Notes under the pieces: model-generated
The model's input: the letters and a program-made list of their open reading frames with translations, nothing else
The model's database searches: none
Told to the model about the DNA's origin: nothing
Origin: Variovorax paradoxus
GTDB lineage: Bacteria; Pseudomonadota; Gammaproteobacteria; Burkholderiales; Burkholderiaceae_C
Reading direction: 5' to 3'
Length of the DNA: 64,000 bases
Assembly: GCF_030815975.1 (NCBI RefSeq)
Contig: NZ_JAUSXL010000002.1
Location: forward strand, 992,001-1,056,000
Shown: in pieces, positions 47,611-58,046 of the stretch
Position numbering within the stretch: the stretch's first letter is position 1
Layout of the letters: every line of letters starts with the position of its first letter
Translations under genes and position numbers: made by a program

Positions 47611-48402
47611 CTATTTCTTCTTGGTCTTGGGGTCGGCAACGACGACCGTGGTGACGCCGCGAAGACGCAGCGCATAGGCGTCGTTGTGCCGCAGGTCGGC
47701 CCCCTCGACGTCCGCCGCGGTGCGGCGGTACTGGCCCGCGACCTGGGTCACGGTCTTCAGGAAACGCTGCGTGCGGGCCGTCACTTCCTCGGGCTGGCCG
47801 CGGCCCAGTTCGATCTCGGCGCCGGTGTCCAGCACCACCTTCCAGCTGCCCCGGCTCGACAGCGTGAGTTCTTCCACGCTGAAGTCATAGGGCTGGAACA
47901 GCGGCGCAATCACGCGGTACATGCCAAGCACCTGCCCGGCCTGCTCGATGGGACCGTCGAGCCGCGGCAGCCGGTCGTCCACCTCGGCCACGTTGGCTTC
48001 GAACACCTCGCCAAAGCCGTTGATCAGCTTCGATCCGGCATCGTCGCCCCAGTTGGCCACCGGCACCTGCTCGGTCAGCGTCACGCGCAGCTTGTTCGGG
48101 AACTCGCGCCGCACCACCGCCTTGCGCACCCATGGCACCGACTCGAAAGCGCTTCTCGCACGCGCCAGGTCGACGGTGAAGAAGTTGCCTGCGAGCTGCG
48201 GCGCGACGTTCGCGCGCAGCGTCACCGTGTTGTTGTGCGTCACGTCGCCGTCGACCTTGATGCCGCCGATGGGAAAGAACGGCTGGCGCAGCACCCACCA
48301 TGCGCCCGCCGCCAGCAGCATGAGCGCCACCACCACGAACGCCAGGTTCGAGACGATGTTCATGAGCTTGACGTCAAACGGAACAGGGATGCTGTCGGCC
48401 AT
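47611..48402 (-). CDS. ftsQ: Cell division protein FtsQ
   Basis: 263 residues: short cytoplasmic start, one membrane segment (NLAFVVVALMLLAAGAWWVL), a POTRA domain (FFPIGGIKVDGDVTHNNTVTLRANVAP) and the FtsQ beta domain. It links the periplasmic divisome through FtsB and FtsL. ATG 48402 lies two bases from the ddl stop region and gives the expected N-terminus; the long upstream frame is a shadow of ddl and murC. Confidence 0.95.
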   Translation of the reverse strand: MADSIPVPFDVKLMNIVSNLAFVVVALMLLAAGAWWVLRQPFFPIGGIKVDGDVTHNNTVTLRANVAPQLAGNFFTVDLARARSAFESVPWVRKAVVRREFPNKLRVTLTEQVPVANWGDDAGSKLINGFGEVFEANVAEVDDRLPRLDGPIEQAGQVLGMYRVIAPLFQPYDFSVEELTLSSRGSWKVVLDTGAEIELGRGQPEEVTARTQRFLKTVTQVAGQYRRTAADVEGADLRHNDAYALRLRGVTTVVVADPKTKKK

Positions 48403-48404
48403 GG

Positions 48405-49376
48405 CTATTGCGCTCCCCCCGCGGCATCCAGCGAAGCCGAGGCCAGCACGCGCAGGCACAGGTCTTCGTAGGCAATGCCCGATGCGCGCGCCGACATGGG
48501 CACCAGCGAATGGCTGGTCATGCCGGGCGAGGTGTTCATCTCCAGCAGGAAAGGCTTGCGGTCGCTCGCGCGGATCATCACGTCGGCGCGGCCCCAGCCG
48601 CGGCAGCCGAGCGTGTGGTACGCGGCCAGCGTGATGCGCTGGATCTCGTGCTCCTCGGCTTCGGGCAGGCCGCTCGGGCAGTGGTACTTCACGTCGTCGG
48701 TGAAGTATTTGTTCTGGTAGTCGTAGGCGCCTTCGGGTGCGGCAATGCGCACCACCGGCAGCGCAAGGGCTTCGAGGCCGCTGCCGAGCACGGCGCAGGT
48801 CACTTCCTCGCCTTCGATGAATTCCTCGCACAGCACGTCGGCGTCGTACTTCGCCGACAGCGCCACGGCGTCCTGCATCTGCGAATAGCCCTCGACCTTG
48901 GTCACGCCGATCGACGAGCCCTCGCGCGGCGGCTTCACGATCAGCGGCAGCCCGAGCACGTCGGGCACGGCGCGGATCTGCTCGCGGCTTTGCTGGTCGA
49001 AGGCCAGGCGCACGTACCTGGGCGTCGGCAGGCCGTCGGCCTGCCAGATGCGCTTGGTCATGACCTTGTCCATGGCCACGCTCGAAGCCATCACGCCCGA
49101 ACCGGTGTAGGGAATGCCGAGCAGTTCGAGCGCGCCCTGCACCGTGCCGTCCTCGCCATGGCGGCCATGCAGTGCGATGAAGCAACGCGCGAAACCCTCG
49201 CGCCGCAGCTCGACCAGGTCGCGCTCGGCAGGATCGAAGGCATGCGCATCGACGCCGCGCGAGCGCAGCGCCTCGAGCACGCCGTTGCCGGACAAGAGCG
49301 AGATTTCGCGCTCGGCGGAGCTGCCGCCGAACAGCACGGCCACCTTGCCGAATTGTTTTGGATCCTGAAGGCTCAC
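48405..49376 (-). CDS. ddlB: D-alanine-D-alanine ligase DdlB
   Basis: 323 residues, ATP-grasp: [75 protein letters not shown]. It makes D-Ala-D-Ala for the MurF step. The start overlaps the murC stop by four bases. Confidence 0.96.
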   Translation of the reverse strand: MSLQDPKQFGKVAVLFGGSSAEREISLLSGNGVLEALRSRGVDAHAFDPAERDLVELRREGFARCFIALHGRHGEDGTVQGALELLGIPYTGSGVMASSVAMDKVMTKRIWQADGLPTPRYVRLAFDQQSREQIRAVPDVLGLPLIVKPPREGSSIGVTKVEGYSQMQDAVALSAKYDADVLCEEFIEGEEVTCAVLGSGLEALALPVVRIAAPEGAYDYQNKYFTDDVKYHCPSGLPEAEEHEIQRITLAAYHTLGCRGWGRADVMIRASDRKPFLLEMNTSPGMTSHSLVPMSARASGIAYEDLCLRVLASASLDAAGGAQ

Positions 49377-50830
49377 GATGCCTCCCCTTTGCGCTTGGTG
49401 CGCGTTGTCTGCGGCGGCAACGCCGCGGCTGCTGCAATTTCAACCACCTTGCCCGGCACGGCGCCAATGGAGCCCGCACCCATGCAAAGCACCACGTCGC
49501 CGGCGCGCGCGTTGTCCAGGATGGCCTGCGGCATCGCGCCGATGTCGTCGACGAAGACCGGCTCCACCTTGCCCGCCACCCGCAATGCACGCGCCAGCGT
49601 GCGGCCGTCGGCCGCCACGATGGGTGGCTCGCCCGCGGCGTAGACCTCGCCCAGCAGCACCGCGTCGGCGTTGCCGATGACCTTGACGAAATCCTCGAAG
49701 CAGTCGCGCGTGCGGGTGTAGCGGTGCGGCTGGAAAGCCAGCACCAACCGGCGTCCCGGGAACGCGCCGCGGGCGGCGGCAATGGTTGCGGCCATCTCGA
49801 CCGGGTGATGGCCGTAGTCGTCGATCACGGTGAAGCTGCCCGCCGGCTGCCCCTGCGCGGCCACGTCGCCATAGCTCTGGAAGCGGCGGCCCACGCCCTT
49901 GAAGCCGGCCAGGCCGCGCTGCACCGCTTCGTCGGCAATGCCGAGCTCCACCGCCACCGCGATCACCGAGAGCGCGTTGCGCACGTTGTGCTCGCCCGGC
50001 AGGTTCAGCACGATGGGCAGGTCGGGCAGCGTGACGCCGTTGCGCCGTTGCGCCGTGAAATGCATCTGGCCGCCCACCGCGCGCACGTCGATCGCGCGCA
50101 CCTGGGCGCCCTCGTCGAAGCCGTAGCTCGTGACCGGGCAGGTGACTTCGGCCACGATGTCGCGCACCGCCGGATCGTCGGTGCACAGGATGGCCACGCC
50201 ATAGAAGGGCATGCGGTGCAGGAAGTCGACGAAAGCCTTCTTGAGCTTCGCGAAGTCGTGCCCGTAGGTTTCCATGTGGTCGGCATCGATGTTCGTGACC
50301 ACCGCCATGACGGGCAGCAGGTTCAGGAACGAGGCGTCCGACTCGTCGGCTTCCACCACGATGTAGTCGCCGCTGCCGAGCTGCGCATTGGCGCCGGCGC
50401 TGTTGAGGCGCCCGCCGATCACGAAGGTCGGGTCGAGCCCGGCGGCTTCGAGCACGCTCGCCACCAGGCTGGTGGTGGTGGTCTTGCCGTGCGTACCCGC
50501 AATCGCGATGCCCTGCTTGAGCCGCATCAGCTCGGCCAGCATCAGCGCGCGCGGCACCACCGGAATGCGCTTCTCGCGCGCGGCAAGCACCTCGGGGTTG
50601 TCCGACTGCACCGCAGTGGAAGTGACGACCGCATCCGCACCGTCGATGTGCGCGGCGGCGTGGCCCACGAAGGTACCGATGCCCAGGCTCGCGAGCCGGC
50701 GCAAGGTGGCGCTGTCGGCCAGGTCGGAGCCGGTGATGCGGTAGCCCAGGTTCAACAGCACCTCGGCGATGCCGCTCATGCCCGAGCCGCCGACGCCCAC
50801 GAAATGGATGTGATGAATCGCATGCTTCAT
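49373..50830 (-). CDS. murC: UDP-N-acetylmuramate-L-alanine ligase MurC
   Basis: 485 residues: [18 protein letters not shown] at the start, the ATP loop [12 protein letters not shown] (112-120), [10 protein letters not shown] and DDYGHHPVE. It adds L-Ala to UDP-MurNAc. It overlaps both murG (upstream) and ddlB (downstream) by four bases, so translation is coupled through this stretch. Confidence 0.97.
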   Translation of the reverse strand: MKHAIHHIHFVGVGGSGMSGIAEVLLNLGYRITGSDLADSATLRRLASLGIGTFVGHAAAHIDGADAVVTSTAVQSDNPEVLAAREKRIPVVPRALMLAELMRLKQGIAIAGTHGKTTTTSLVASVLEAAGLDPTFVIGGRLNSAGANAQLGSGDYIVVEADESDASFLNLLPVMAVVTNIDADHMETYGHDFAKLKKAFVDFLHRMPFYGVAILCTDDPAVRDIVAEVTCPVTSYGFDEGAQVRAIDVRAVGGQMHFTAQRRNGVTLPDLPIVLNLPGEHNVRNALSVIAVAVELGIADEAVQRGLAGFKGVGRRFQSYGDVAAQGQPAGSFTVIDDYGHHPVEMAATIAAARGAFPGRRLVLAFQPHRYTRTRDCFEDFVKVIGNADAVLLGEVYAAGEPPIVAADGRTLARALRVAGKVEPVFVDDIGAMPQAILDNARAGDVVLCMGAGSIGAVPGKVVEIAAAAALPPQTTRTKRKGEAS

Positions 50831-51891
50831 CTGGTGAGCTCCTCGCAGGCGCGGACGACGGCCTCGACGGCTTCGGTCTTCTGCATGGTCTTGGCCTTGG
50901 CGGCCCGTTCGATCAGCGCGTTGCGCCCGGTTTTCTGTAGCAAATCAGCCAGCAATTCAGGAGTGAGGTCGGCCTGCTGCACCAGCCAGCCGCCGCCCGC
51001 GTCAACGAGGAAGCGCGCGTTGGTGGTCTGGTGGTCGTCGACCGCCGAGGGAAAAGGCACGAACAGCGCTGCTGCGCCGACGGCCGCGATTTCTGTGACG
51101 GTGCTGGCACCGGCGCGCGCGACGATGATGTCGGCGTCGGCGTACGCCTGCGCGGTGTCCTCGATGAACGGCGTGAGTTCGCCTTCGACACCGGCTGCCG
51201 CGTAGTTGGCGCGCAGCTCGTCGATCTGTTTGGCGCCGCTCTGGTGCAGCACTTGCGGGCGCGTGGCCGGTTCGATGCGCGCCAGCGCCTGCGGCACCAC
51301 GGCGTTGAGCGCCTTGGCACCCAGGCTGCCGCCAACCACCAGCAGCTTGAGCGGGCCGCTGCGGCCCGCGAAGCGCACGGCCGGCTCGGGCTGCGAGGTG
51401 AACGCCGCGCGCAGCGGATTGCCCACCCATTGCGCCTTCTTCAGCACATGGGGGAAAGCCGTGAACACGCGGTCGGCCACGCCCGCCAGCACCTTGTTGG
51501 AGAGGCCGGCCACCGAGTTCTGTTCATGCAGCACCAGCGGCTTGTTGAGCAGCACGCTCATCATTCCGCCCGGAAAGGTGATGTAGCCGCCCAGGCCGAC
51601 GACCACGTCGGGCTTGACGCGGCGCACCACGCCGATGCTCTGCCAGAACGCGCGCAAGAGCCGCAGCGGGAGCAGGAACAGCGTGAGCGGCCCCTTGCCG
51701 CGCACGCCGCCGAACTGCACCGGCTCGAAGGCGAAGCCGCGCGGCGGCACGAGCTTTTCTTCCATGCTGCCGGGCACGCCCAGCCAGTGCACGCGCCAAC
51801 CGCGCTCGCGCAGGGCCTCGGCGACCGCGAGTCCCGGGAAGATGTGGCCGCCGGTGCCACCGGCCATGACGAGTGCGGTGCGCGCCGTCAT
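50827..51891 (-). CDS. murG: UDP-GlcNAc:lipid I GlcNAc transferase MurG
   Basis: 354 residues, GT28: [23 protein letters not shown] (donor loop), [24 protein letters not shown] and [16 protein letters not shown]. It converts lipid I to lipid II at the inner face of the membrane. Its ATG is embedded in the stop of a tiny upstream ORF (ATGA). A long hairpin spans the ftsW stop just upstream. Confidence 0.96.
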   Translation of the reverse strand: MTARTALVMAGGTGGHIFPGLAVAEALRERGWRVHWLGVPGSMEEKLVPPRGFAFEPVQFGGVRGKGPLTLFLLPLRLLRAFWQSIGVVRRVKPDVVVGLGGYITFPGGMMSVLLNKPLVLHEQNSVAGLSNKVLAGVADRVFTAFPHVLKKAQWVGNPLRAAFTSQPEPAVRFAGRSGPLKLLVVGGSLGAKALNAVVPQALARIEPATRPQVLHQSGAKQIDELRANYAAAGVEGELTPFIEDTAQAYADADIIVARAGASTVTEIAAVGAAALFVPFPSAVDDHQTTNARFLVDAGGGWLVQQADLTPELLADLLQKTGRNALIERAAKAKTMQKTEAVEAVVRACEELTR

Positions 51892-51971
51892 ACGCGACCC
51901 CCCCGCATGAGCGGCGCATCCGCGCCGCAGCGCTGCGCGCTGACCCGGTTTTGGCGAAACAGAGTTCTCAT
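51888..51971 (-). CDS. 27-residue bridging micro-ORF between ftsW and murG
   Basis: It begins with ATG overlapping the ftsW stop (GTATGA) and ends with TGA overlapping the murG start (GTATGA). Its last seven residues, LMRGGRV, repeat the ftsW C-terminus. The start is sealed in a strong hairpin (51957-52001). It may relay ribosomes from ftsW to murG or be a duplication scar. No function is claimed. Confidence 0.4.
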   Translation of the reverse strand: MRTLFRQNRVSAQRCGADAPLMRGGRV

Positions 51972-52001
51972 ACGCGGCCTCCGCGCATGAGAACTCTGTT
52001 T
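51957..52001 (-). other. 21-bp hairpin spanning the ftsW stop codon
   Basis: AAACAGAGTTCTCAT (51957-51971) and ATGAGAACTCTGTTT (51987-52001) are exact reverse complements; the 15 bases between continue the stem (CGCGG/CCGCG plus one wobble), leaving a three-base loop. No T-run follows, so it is not a standard terminator. It covers the end of ftsW and the start of the bridging micro-ORF. Confidence 0.7.
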
Positions 52002-53266
52002 TCGTAATCGATGCGCAAAACCACCGCCAGCGCCACCAGGTTCATCAGGATGGCCGAACCGCCGAAACTCATCAGCGGCAAGGTCAGCCCCTTGGTCGGC
52101 AGCGCGCCAAGGTTCACGCCCATGTTGATGAAGGCCTGGAAGCCGATCCACACGCCCACGCCCTGGGCCACGAGGCCCGAGAACACGCGGTCGAGCGCAA
52201 TCGCCTGGCGGCCGATGTGCATGATGCGGCGCGTGAGCCAGAGGAACATGCCGATGATCAGCAGCACGCCGACCAGGCCGAACTCCTCGCCGATCACCGC
52301 GAGCAGAAAGTCGGTGTGCGCCTCGGGCAGCCAGTGCAGCTTCTCGACGCTGCCGCCCAGGCCCACGCCGAAGATCTCGCCGCGGCCGATGGCGATCAGC
52401 GAATGCGACAGCTGGTAGCCCTTGCCCAGCGCATGCTCCTCGCTCCATGGATCGAGGTACGCAAAAATGCGCTCGCGGCGCCACGAACTGGAGGCGACGA
52501 TGGTGCCGAAGGCCACCACCACCAGCGCCGCAATCACGAAGAACATGCGCGCGTTCACGCCACCCAGGAACAGAATGCCCATGGCAATCACGGCAATCAC
52601 CATGAACGCGCCCATGTCGGGCTCGGCCATCACCAGCATGCCGACCACCACCACCGCAATGCCCATCGGCAGCACGGCGCGGAAGAAGCGCTCCTTGATC
52701 TCCATCTTGCGCACCATGTAGCTGGCGGCGTAGAGCACCATCGCCAGCTTGGCGAGCTCGGACGGCTGGAAGCGCATGAAGCCCAGCGGCAGCCAGCGCC
52801 GCGCGCCGTTGACGTTGATGCCGATGTGCGGAATGAGCACCGCCACCAGCAGCAGCAGCGAGGCCACGAAGAGCCAAGGCGCGGCGCGTTCCCAAGTCTT
52901 CATGGGAATCTGGAAGGCCAGCAGCGCCGCGATGAACGCGAACGCCACCGAGGCCGCGTGCCGCGTGAGGAAGAACGACGCGCTGTAGCCCGCACGGGCG
53001 AAGCGCGGGTTGTCCGGCAGCGCGATGGAGGCCGAATACACCATCACCAGGCCCCAGGTGAGCAACGCGACGGTGACCCAGACCAGCGCCTGGTCGAAGC
53101 CCAGCACGCGCATCGGCGCGGCCTTGGTCTGCGTGACGCCGGCGCCGCCCAGCCGCACCGGCAGGTGCACGGGCAGCGAATCGATGCCGGTGCGCGCGCG
53201 CCTGAACCAGCCGCCGAAACGGCTGGTCTTTGCGTTGGGCGTGGCGCCGGCAGCTGTGGTGCTCAC
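51968..53266 (-). CDS. ftsW: Cell division protein FtsW (lipid II polymerase)
   Basis: 432 residues, SEDS family with about ten membrane segments after an N-terminal cytoplasmic stretch of about 55. Motifs: [31 protein letters not shown] (catalytic Asp region), the [19 protein letters not shown] loop and [13 protein letters not shown]. It works with FtsI in septal peptidoglycan synthesis. The start overlaps the murD stop (ATGA). Confidence 0.96.
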   Translation of the reverse strand: MSTTAAGATPNAKTSRFGGWFRRARTGIDSLPVHLPVRLGGAGVTQTKAAPMRVLGFDQALVWVTVALLTWGLVMVYSASIALPDNPRFARAGYSASFFLTRHAASVAFAFIAALLAFQIPMKTWERAAPWLFVASLLLLVAVLIPHIGINVNGARRWLPLGFMRFQPSELAKLAMVLYAASYMVRKMEIKERFFRAVLPMGIAVVVVGMLVMAEPDMGAFMVIAVIAMGILFLGGVNARMFFVIAALVVVAFGTIVASSSWRRERIFAYLDPWSEEHALGKGYQLSHSLIAIGRGEIFGVGLGGSVEKLHWLPEAHTDFLLAVIGEEFGLVGVLLIIGMFLWLTRRIMHIGRQAIALDRVFSGLVAQGVGVWIGFQAFINMGVNLGALPTKGLTLPLMSFGGSAILMNLVALAVVLRIDYENRVLMRGGRV

Positions 53267-55390
53267 ACCGGGTCTCCTGAAGAAAAATCGGCATCGTTCG
53301 ACGAAGCCGCTTCGCGCGGGTTGTCCGCCAGCGCCTGCACGGCCTCGCGGAACACGGCCGCGCGGTGCTCGTAGTCCTTGAACATGTCGAAGCTCGCACA
53401 GGCCGGGGACAGCAGCACGGCATCGCCGGGATTGGCGCGTGCGGCGGCCAGTTGGACGGCCTCTTCCATCGAGCCCGCATGCATCAGCGAAGCGCCGGTG
53501 GCGGCCAGCGCCTGTTCGATCAATGGTGCATCGCGGCCGATGAGCACCACGGCACGCGCGTACTGCGCCACGGGCGCGGCCAGCGGTTCGAAGTCCTGGC
53601 CCTTGCCCTCGCCACCGAGGATCACGACCACGCGGCGGTCCTCGCCGAGGCCGTTGAGCGCCGCGACCGTGGCGCCGACATTGGTGCCCTTGCTGTCGTC
53701 GAAGTACTCGACCTCGTCGACGATGGCAATCGGCTCCACGCGGTGCGGCTCGCCGCGGTACTCGCGCAGGCCGTAGAGCATGGGGCCGAGCGGGCAGCCG
53801 GCGGCGCTGGCCAGCGCGAGTGCCGCCAGCGCGTTCATGGCGTTGTGGCGGCCGCGGATGCGCAGCACGTCGGCCGGCAGCAGGCGCTGCAGGAAGATTT
53901 CTTCCTCGACCACGGCGCCGCGCTTGCGCTTCTGCGTTTCGTCGGCTTCGAGCGCGCGCACCAGCCAGGCCATGCCGTTGACGCGCTCGATGCCGTAGTC
54001 ACTGGGACGCAGCGGCATCGCGGCGCCGAAGGTGACATGGGCGCGGACCTGCGGGCGCTGCAGCTTCACCCTGACGGGCGGCGGCAGCATGGCCATCACG
54101 CCCGGGTCGTCGCGGTTGAGCACCATGAGGCCTTTGGAGCCGAAGATGCGCGCCTTGGCCGCGGCGTAGGCCGGCATGTCGCCATGCCAGTCGAGATGGT
54201 CCTGCGTGAGGTTGAGCACAGTGGCGGCAGTCGGCTCGAAACCCTGCACGCCGTCGAGCTGGAAGCTCGAGAGTTCGAGCACCCAGACCTCGGGCAGCGT
54301 TTCGGCGTCGATGTGCGCGGCCAGGGTGTCGAGCAGCGTCGGGCCGATGTTGCCGGCCACGGCCACGCTCTTGCCCGCGCGCTCGACCAGCTGGCCGGTG
54401 AGCGCGGTGACGGTGGTCTTGCCGTTGGTGCCGGTGACGGCGAGCACGGCGGGGGTGTAGCCCTTGGGCGCCGGCGGCTCCTCGATCGGCACGAGCTTGA
54501 GCTGCGGGCGTGTCCTCTTCCTCGACCGCGGCGGACGCCGGGTTGGTGGCGGAGAGTTCGGCGATCTTGGCGACGAATTCGGCAGCCTCCCTGGCGGCCG
54601 TGGGGACGTAGGGCTGGCCAGGGGTCGGCAGACGCGACACGGTGGCGGAGGCCGGCGCTGGCGCGGGGGCGCCCTGCGTCTCGGCCGCGGGCGCCTCTTC
54701 CTGCGCTGGCTGTTGCTCTTCTTCGGGCGGCGGCGCGGCGGGAACGCTCAGCGACGGGTCACGCGGCATGGCTTCGGCCTGCGCGGGGAGCACGGGTTCG
54801 GTTTCTGGCACGTCGACAGCGACAGCGCTATCGGTATCGGCAGCGGTATCGGCGACGGGCTCGGCCGCTTCCGGCGTCTCGGGCGTTGCCGGCTCGTGCG
54901 ACGCGTCGGCGGCCGCGCCGTCCACCACTTCCGCCGTTCCACCACCGAGCGGCAATTCGCCTTGCGCTTCGGGCTCCGCCGGCAGCTCCACCGCAGGCTC
55001 TTCCTCCTGCAGTTCAGGCGCCGCTTCCACCACCGGCACTTCGACGGTCCGCAGGTCCAGCAGCGCGCGCGCGAACAGATCCAGTTCGCCGCCGACCGCC
55101 AGCCCCACGGCCCGCGCCGCATCGACGACCGGCGCGATGGTGGCGGGCGACAGCCCCGGCGAGCGGTACACGGCGCGGATCGGCGTGCCCTCGACCAGCG
55201 CGGCCGAGAACGGCCCTCCGACGAACGCCGCGCCGGGCCACTCCGCGCGCAGCGTCGCAAGCAGCGCCGGCGCTTCGCGCGTGTCGGCCACCGTGACGAC
55301 CGCGCCGTGGCGCGCGCACCAGCGCGCCATCGCCAGCCCGGACGCACCGAGGCCGAGGATCAGGACGGGGAGGTCTTTCAGATGCCGCAT
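53263..55390 (-). CDS. murD: UDP-N-acetylmuramoyl-L-alanine-D-glutamate ligase MurD, frame broken, with a large acidic insert
   Basis: The N-terminal domain ([20 protein letters not shown] from 55390) is in one frame. The ATP-binding and C-terminal domains ([61 protein letters not shown]) are in another that ends at 53263. The two frames meet near 54506-54512, and removing one base from the G3 run at 54506-54508 (plus strand) joins them as [13 protein letters not shown]. Residues about 118-300 are a Pro/Ala/Glu-rich insert absent from E. coli MurD (438 residues). The step is essential, so an assembly error is likely. The insert itself is in frame and looks real. Confidence 0.85.
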
Positions 55391-55409
55391 GTGCTTTTGC
55401 TTTTTCTTC

Positions 55410-56588
55410 TCACCGCAGCTTCAGCGTCGAAAGGCCCACGAGGCACAGCAGCATCGTGATGATCCAGAAGCGCACCACGACCTGCGTCTCGCGCCAACCG
55501 CTCTTCTCGAAGTGATGGTGCAGCGGCGCCATCTTGAGCACGCGGCGGCCTTCGCCGTAGCGCTTCTTGGTGTACTTGAAGTACATGACCTGCGCCATCA
55601 CCGAGATCGCCTCGACCACGAAGATGCCGCCCATGATGAAGAACACGATCTCCTGGCGCACGATGACCGCGATGGTGCCCAGCGCGCCGCCGAGCGCGAG
55701 CGCGCCCACATCGCCCATGAAGACCTGCGCCGGATGGGTGTTGAACCAGAGGAACGCGAGGCCCGCGCCGGCCATGGCCGAGCAGAACACCAGCAGTTCG
55801 CCCGAGCCAGGAATGTTGGGGAACAGCAGGTACTTGGAATACACCGCGCTGCCCGTGACGTAGGCGAACACCCCCAGCGCCGAACCCACCATCACCACCG
55901 GCATGATCGCCAGGCCGTCGAGGCCATCGGTCAGGTTGACCGCGTTGCTCGCGCCCACGATCACCAGGTAGGTGAGGATCACGAAGCCGATGCCGCCGAG
56001 CGGATAGCTCACTTCCTTGAAGAAGGGCACCAGGAGGTTGATCTTGGGCGGAAAGTCGAGGTCGAAGCCCGACTGCACCCAGGCGAAGAACAGCTGCAGC
56101 ACGCGCCAGTTCGAGCTTTCCGAGATGCTGAAGAGCAGGTAGAAGCCGGCGATCAGGCCGACCACCGACTGCCAGAAATACTTCTCGCGCGAGCGCATGC
56201 CCTCCGGGTCCTTGCGCACCACCTTGCGCCAGTCGTCGACCCAGCCGATGGCGCCGAAGCCCAGCGTGACCCACAGCACGATCCAGACGAAGCGGTTGGA
56301 GGGATCGAACCACATCAGCGTGGCGAAGGCGATCGCGAACAGCACCAGCACGCCGCCCATGGTGGGCGTGCCGCTCTTGGTCAGGTGCGTTTCCATGCCG
56401 TAGCCGCGCACCGGCTGGCCGATCTTGAGCGCGGCCAGGCGGCGGATCACGTAGGGGCCGGCCACCAGGCCGACCACCAGCGCCGTCAGCGCAGCCATCA
56501 GCGCACGGAACGTGAGGTACTGGAAAACGCGCAAGAACCCGAACTCGGGCGAAAGTGTCTGCAGCCATTGGGCCAGGCTCATCAGCAT
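55410..56588 (-). CDS. mraY: Phospho-N-acetylmuramoyl-pentapeptide transferase MraY
   Basis: 392 residues, ten membrane segments. Motifs: [26 protein letters not shown] (Asp pair), [25 protein letters not shown] and [11 protein letters not shown]. It transfers phospho-MurNAc-pentapeptide to undecaprenyl phosphate, making lipid I. It lies between murF and murD as is standard. Confidence 0.97.
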   Translation of the reverse strand: MLMSLAQWLQTLSPEFGFLRVFQYLTFRALMAALTALVVGLVAGPYVIRRLAALKIGQPVRGYGMETHLTKSGTPTMGGVLVLFAIAFATLMWFDPSNRFVWIVLWVTLGFGAIGWVDDWRKVVRKDPEGMRSREKYFWQSVVGLIAGFYLLFSISESSNWRVLQLFFAWVQSGFDLDFPPKINLLVPFFKEVSYPLGGIGFVILTYLVIVGASNAVNLTDGLDGLAIMPVVMVGSALGVFAYVTGSAVYSKYLLFPNIPGSGELLVFCSAMAGAGLAFLWFNTHPAQVFMGDVGALALGGALGTIAVIVRQEIVFFIMGGIFVVEAISVMAQVMYFKYTKKRYGEGRRVLKMAPLHHHFEKSGWRETQVVVRFWIITMLLCLVGLSTLKLR

Positions 56589-56603
56589 GTGGTGTCGCGC
56601 GGC

Positions 56604-58046
56604 TCATGCGTCATGACCGGCCTCCTTTTGTTGTTGTTGTGATTGCTCGATCGCTCGCACCACGCGCTCCATCTTCATGAAGCGCGAGCCCTTGACGAGC
56701 ACGCTGCCCACCCGGGGCAGCCGCGCCAGCACCGCGGCGCCGAGCGCCTCGATGTCCGGGAAATGGCGGCCGTCGTCACCGCCGTTGTTGCCACCATTGA
56801 AGGCGGCCACGCTGTGCGCGGTTTCGGCGCCCAGCGCGTACACCGCCTCGATGCCGCGCTGCCGCGCCCAGTCGCCGACCTCGGCATGGAATTCGGGTGC
56901 GCGGTTGCCGACCTCGCCCATGTCGCCGAGCACCAAGAGGCGCGGGCCGGGCAAGGCCGCGAGCACGTCGATGGCGGCGCGCACGGAATCGGGATTGGCG
57001 TTGTAGCTGTCGTCCACCAGCGTGAGCGAATGCCCGCCGGGCAGGACGACCTCGCTCGCCTTGGAGCGGCCCTTCACCGGCTCGAAGGCCGTGAGGCCGC
57101 GGGCAATGGCCTCGGGCGGAATGCCGGCGGCGAGCGCGCAGGCGGTGGCCGCCAGCGCATTGACCACGTTGTGCCGGCCCGCGATGTGCAGCTGCGCATC
57201 GAAATCGCCCAGCGGCGTGCGGATGCGCGCTTGCCATGCGCCCTGCTGCCACTCGGCGCCAACCAGCGAGATGTCGGCATCTTCATGCTCGCCGAAGGTC
57301 ATGCAGCGGCGCGTGGCGCCTTCGCGCGCCATGTCGTTCCACAGCGGCGTGAACTCGTCGGCGTGCGGGAACACCGCGGTGCCGCCCTCGGGCACGAAGG
57401 AAAACACCGCGCCGTTCTCGAGCGCCACTGCCTCGACGGTGGCCATGAACTCCAGGTGTTCGCGCTGCGCGTTGTTGACCAGCGCGATGGTCGGACGCGC
57501 AATGGCCGCCAGCCGCGCGATCTCGCCCGGATGGTTCATGCCCAGCTCGACCACCGCATGCTGGTGCCTGGCACGCAGGCGCAGCAGCGTCAGCGGCACG
57601 CCGATCTCGTTGTTGAAATTGCCGGCCGTCGCGAGTGCGCGGTCGCCCCTGAAGGCAACCAGCACGGCCGCGATCATCTGCGTGACTGTCGTCTTGCCGT
57701 TGCTGCCGGTCACGGCGATCAGCGGCAGATCGAACTGGGCGCGCCAGCCCGCGGCGAGCGCGCCGAGCGCGGCCAGCGAATCGGGCACCTCGAGGCCTGC
57801 CAGGCCGGCCGCTTCGAGGCTGCCGTGCGCAATGGCAGCGGCGGCGCCACGCGCCTTGGCATCGGCCAGGAATTCGTTGGCATCGAAGCGTTCGCCCTTG
57901 AGCGCCACGAACAGGTCGCCCTCGGCGAGCGTGCGGGTGTCGGTGTGGACGCGGGCAATGGCAGTGGCGCCGTCGCCCACCAGGCGCGCGCCGGGAATCC
58001 ATTGCTGCGCCTGGGCCAGCGTGAACATCAGCGGCGAATTGCTCAT
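56604..58046 (-). CDS. murF: UDP-N-acetylmuramoyl-tripeptide:D-Ala-D-Ala ligase MurF
   Basis: 480 residues: N-terminal domain, ATP loop TGSNGKTTVTQM (114-121), VVELGMNHPGEI and DDSYNANPDSVRAA. It adds D-Ala-D-Ala. A short Gly/Asn/Asp-rich loop (FNGGNNGGDDG) near the C-terminus looks like a low-complexity insertion. The start overlaps the murE stop by four bases (ATGA). Confidence 0.96.
   Translation of the reverse strand: MSNSPLMFTLAQAQQWIPGARLVGDGATAIARVHTDTRTLAEGDLFVALKGERFDANEFLADAKARGAAAAIAHGSLEAAGLAGLEVPDSLAALGALAAGWRAQFDLPLIAVTGSNGKTTVTQMIAAVLVAFRGDRALATAGNFNNEIGVPLTLLRLRARHQHAVVELGMNHPGEIARLAAIARPTIALVNNAQREHLEFMATVEAVALENGAVFSFVPEGGTAVFPHADEFTPLWNDMAREGATRRCMTFGEHEDADISLVGAEWQQGAWQARIRTPLGDFDAQLHIAGRHNVVNALAATACALAAGIPPEAIARGLTAFEPVKGRSKASEVVLPGGHSLTLVDDSYNANPDSVRAAIDVLAALPGPRLLVLGDMGEVGNRAPEFHAEVGDWARQRGIEAVYALGAETAHSVAAFNGGNNGGDDGRHFPDIEALGAAVLARLPRVGSVLVKGSRFMKMERVVRAIEQSQQQQKEAGHDA

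Noticed and set aside
51888..53480. A longer minus-strand frame of 530 codons over ftsW
   Set aside because: Its sequence is Ala/Arg/Gly-rich shadow except at the very end, where the bridging micro-ORF lies; ftsW itself is in the other frame with all SEDS motifs.
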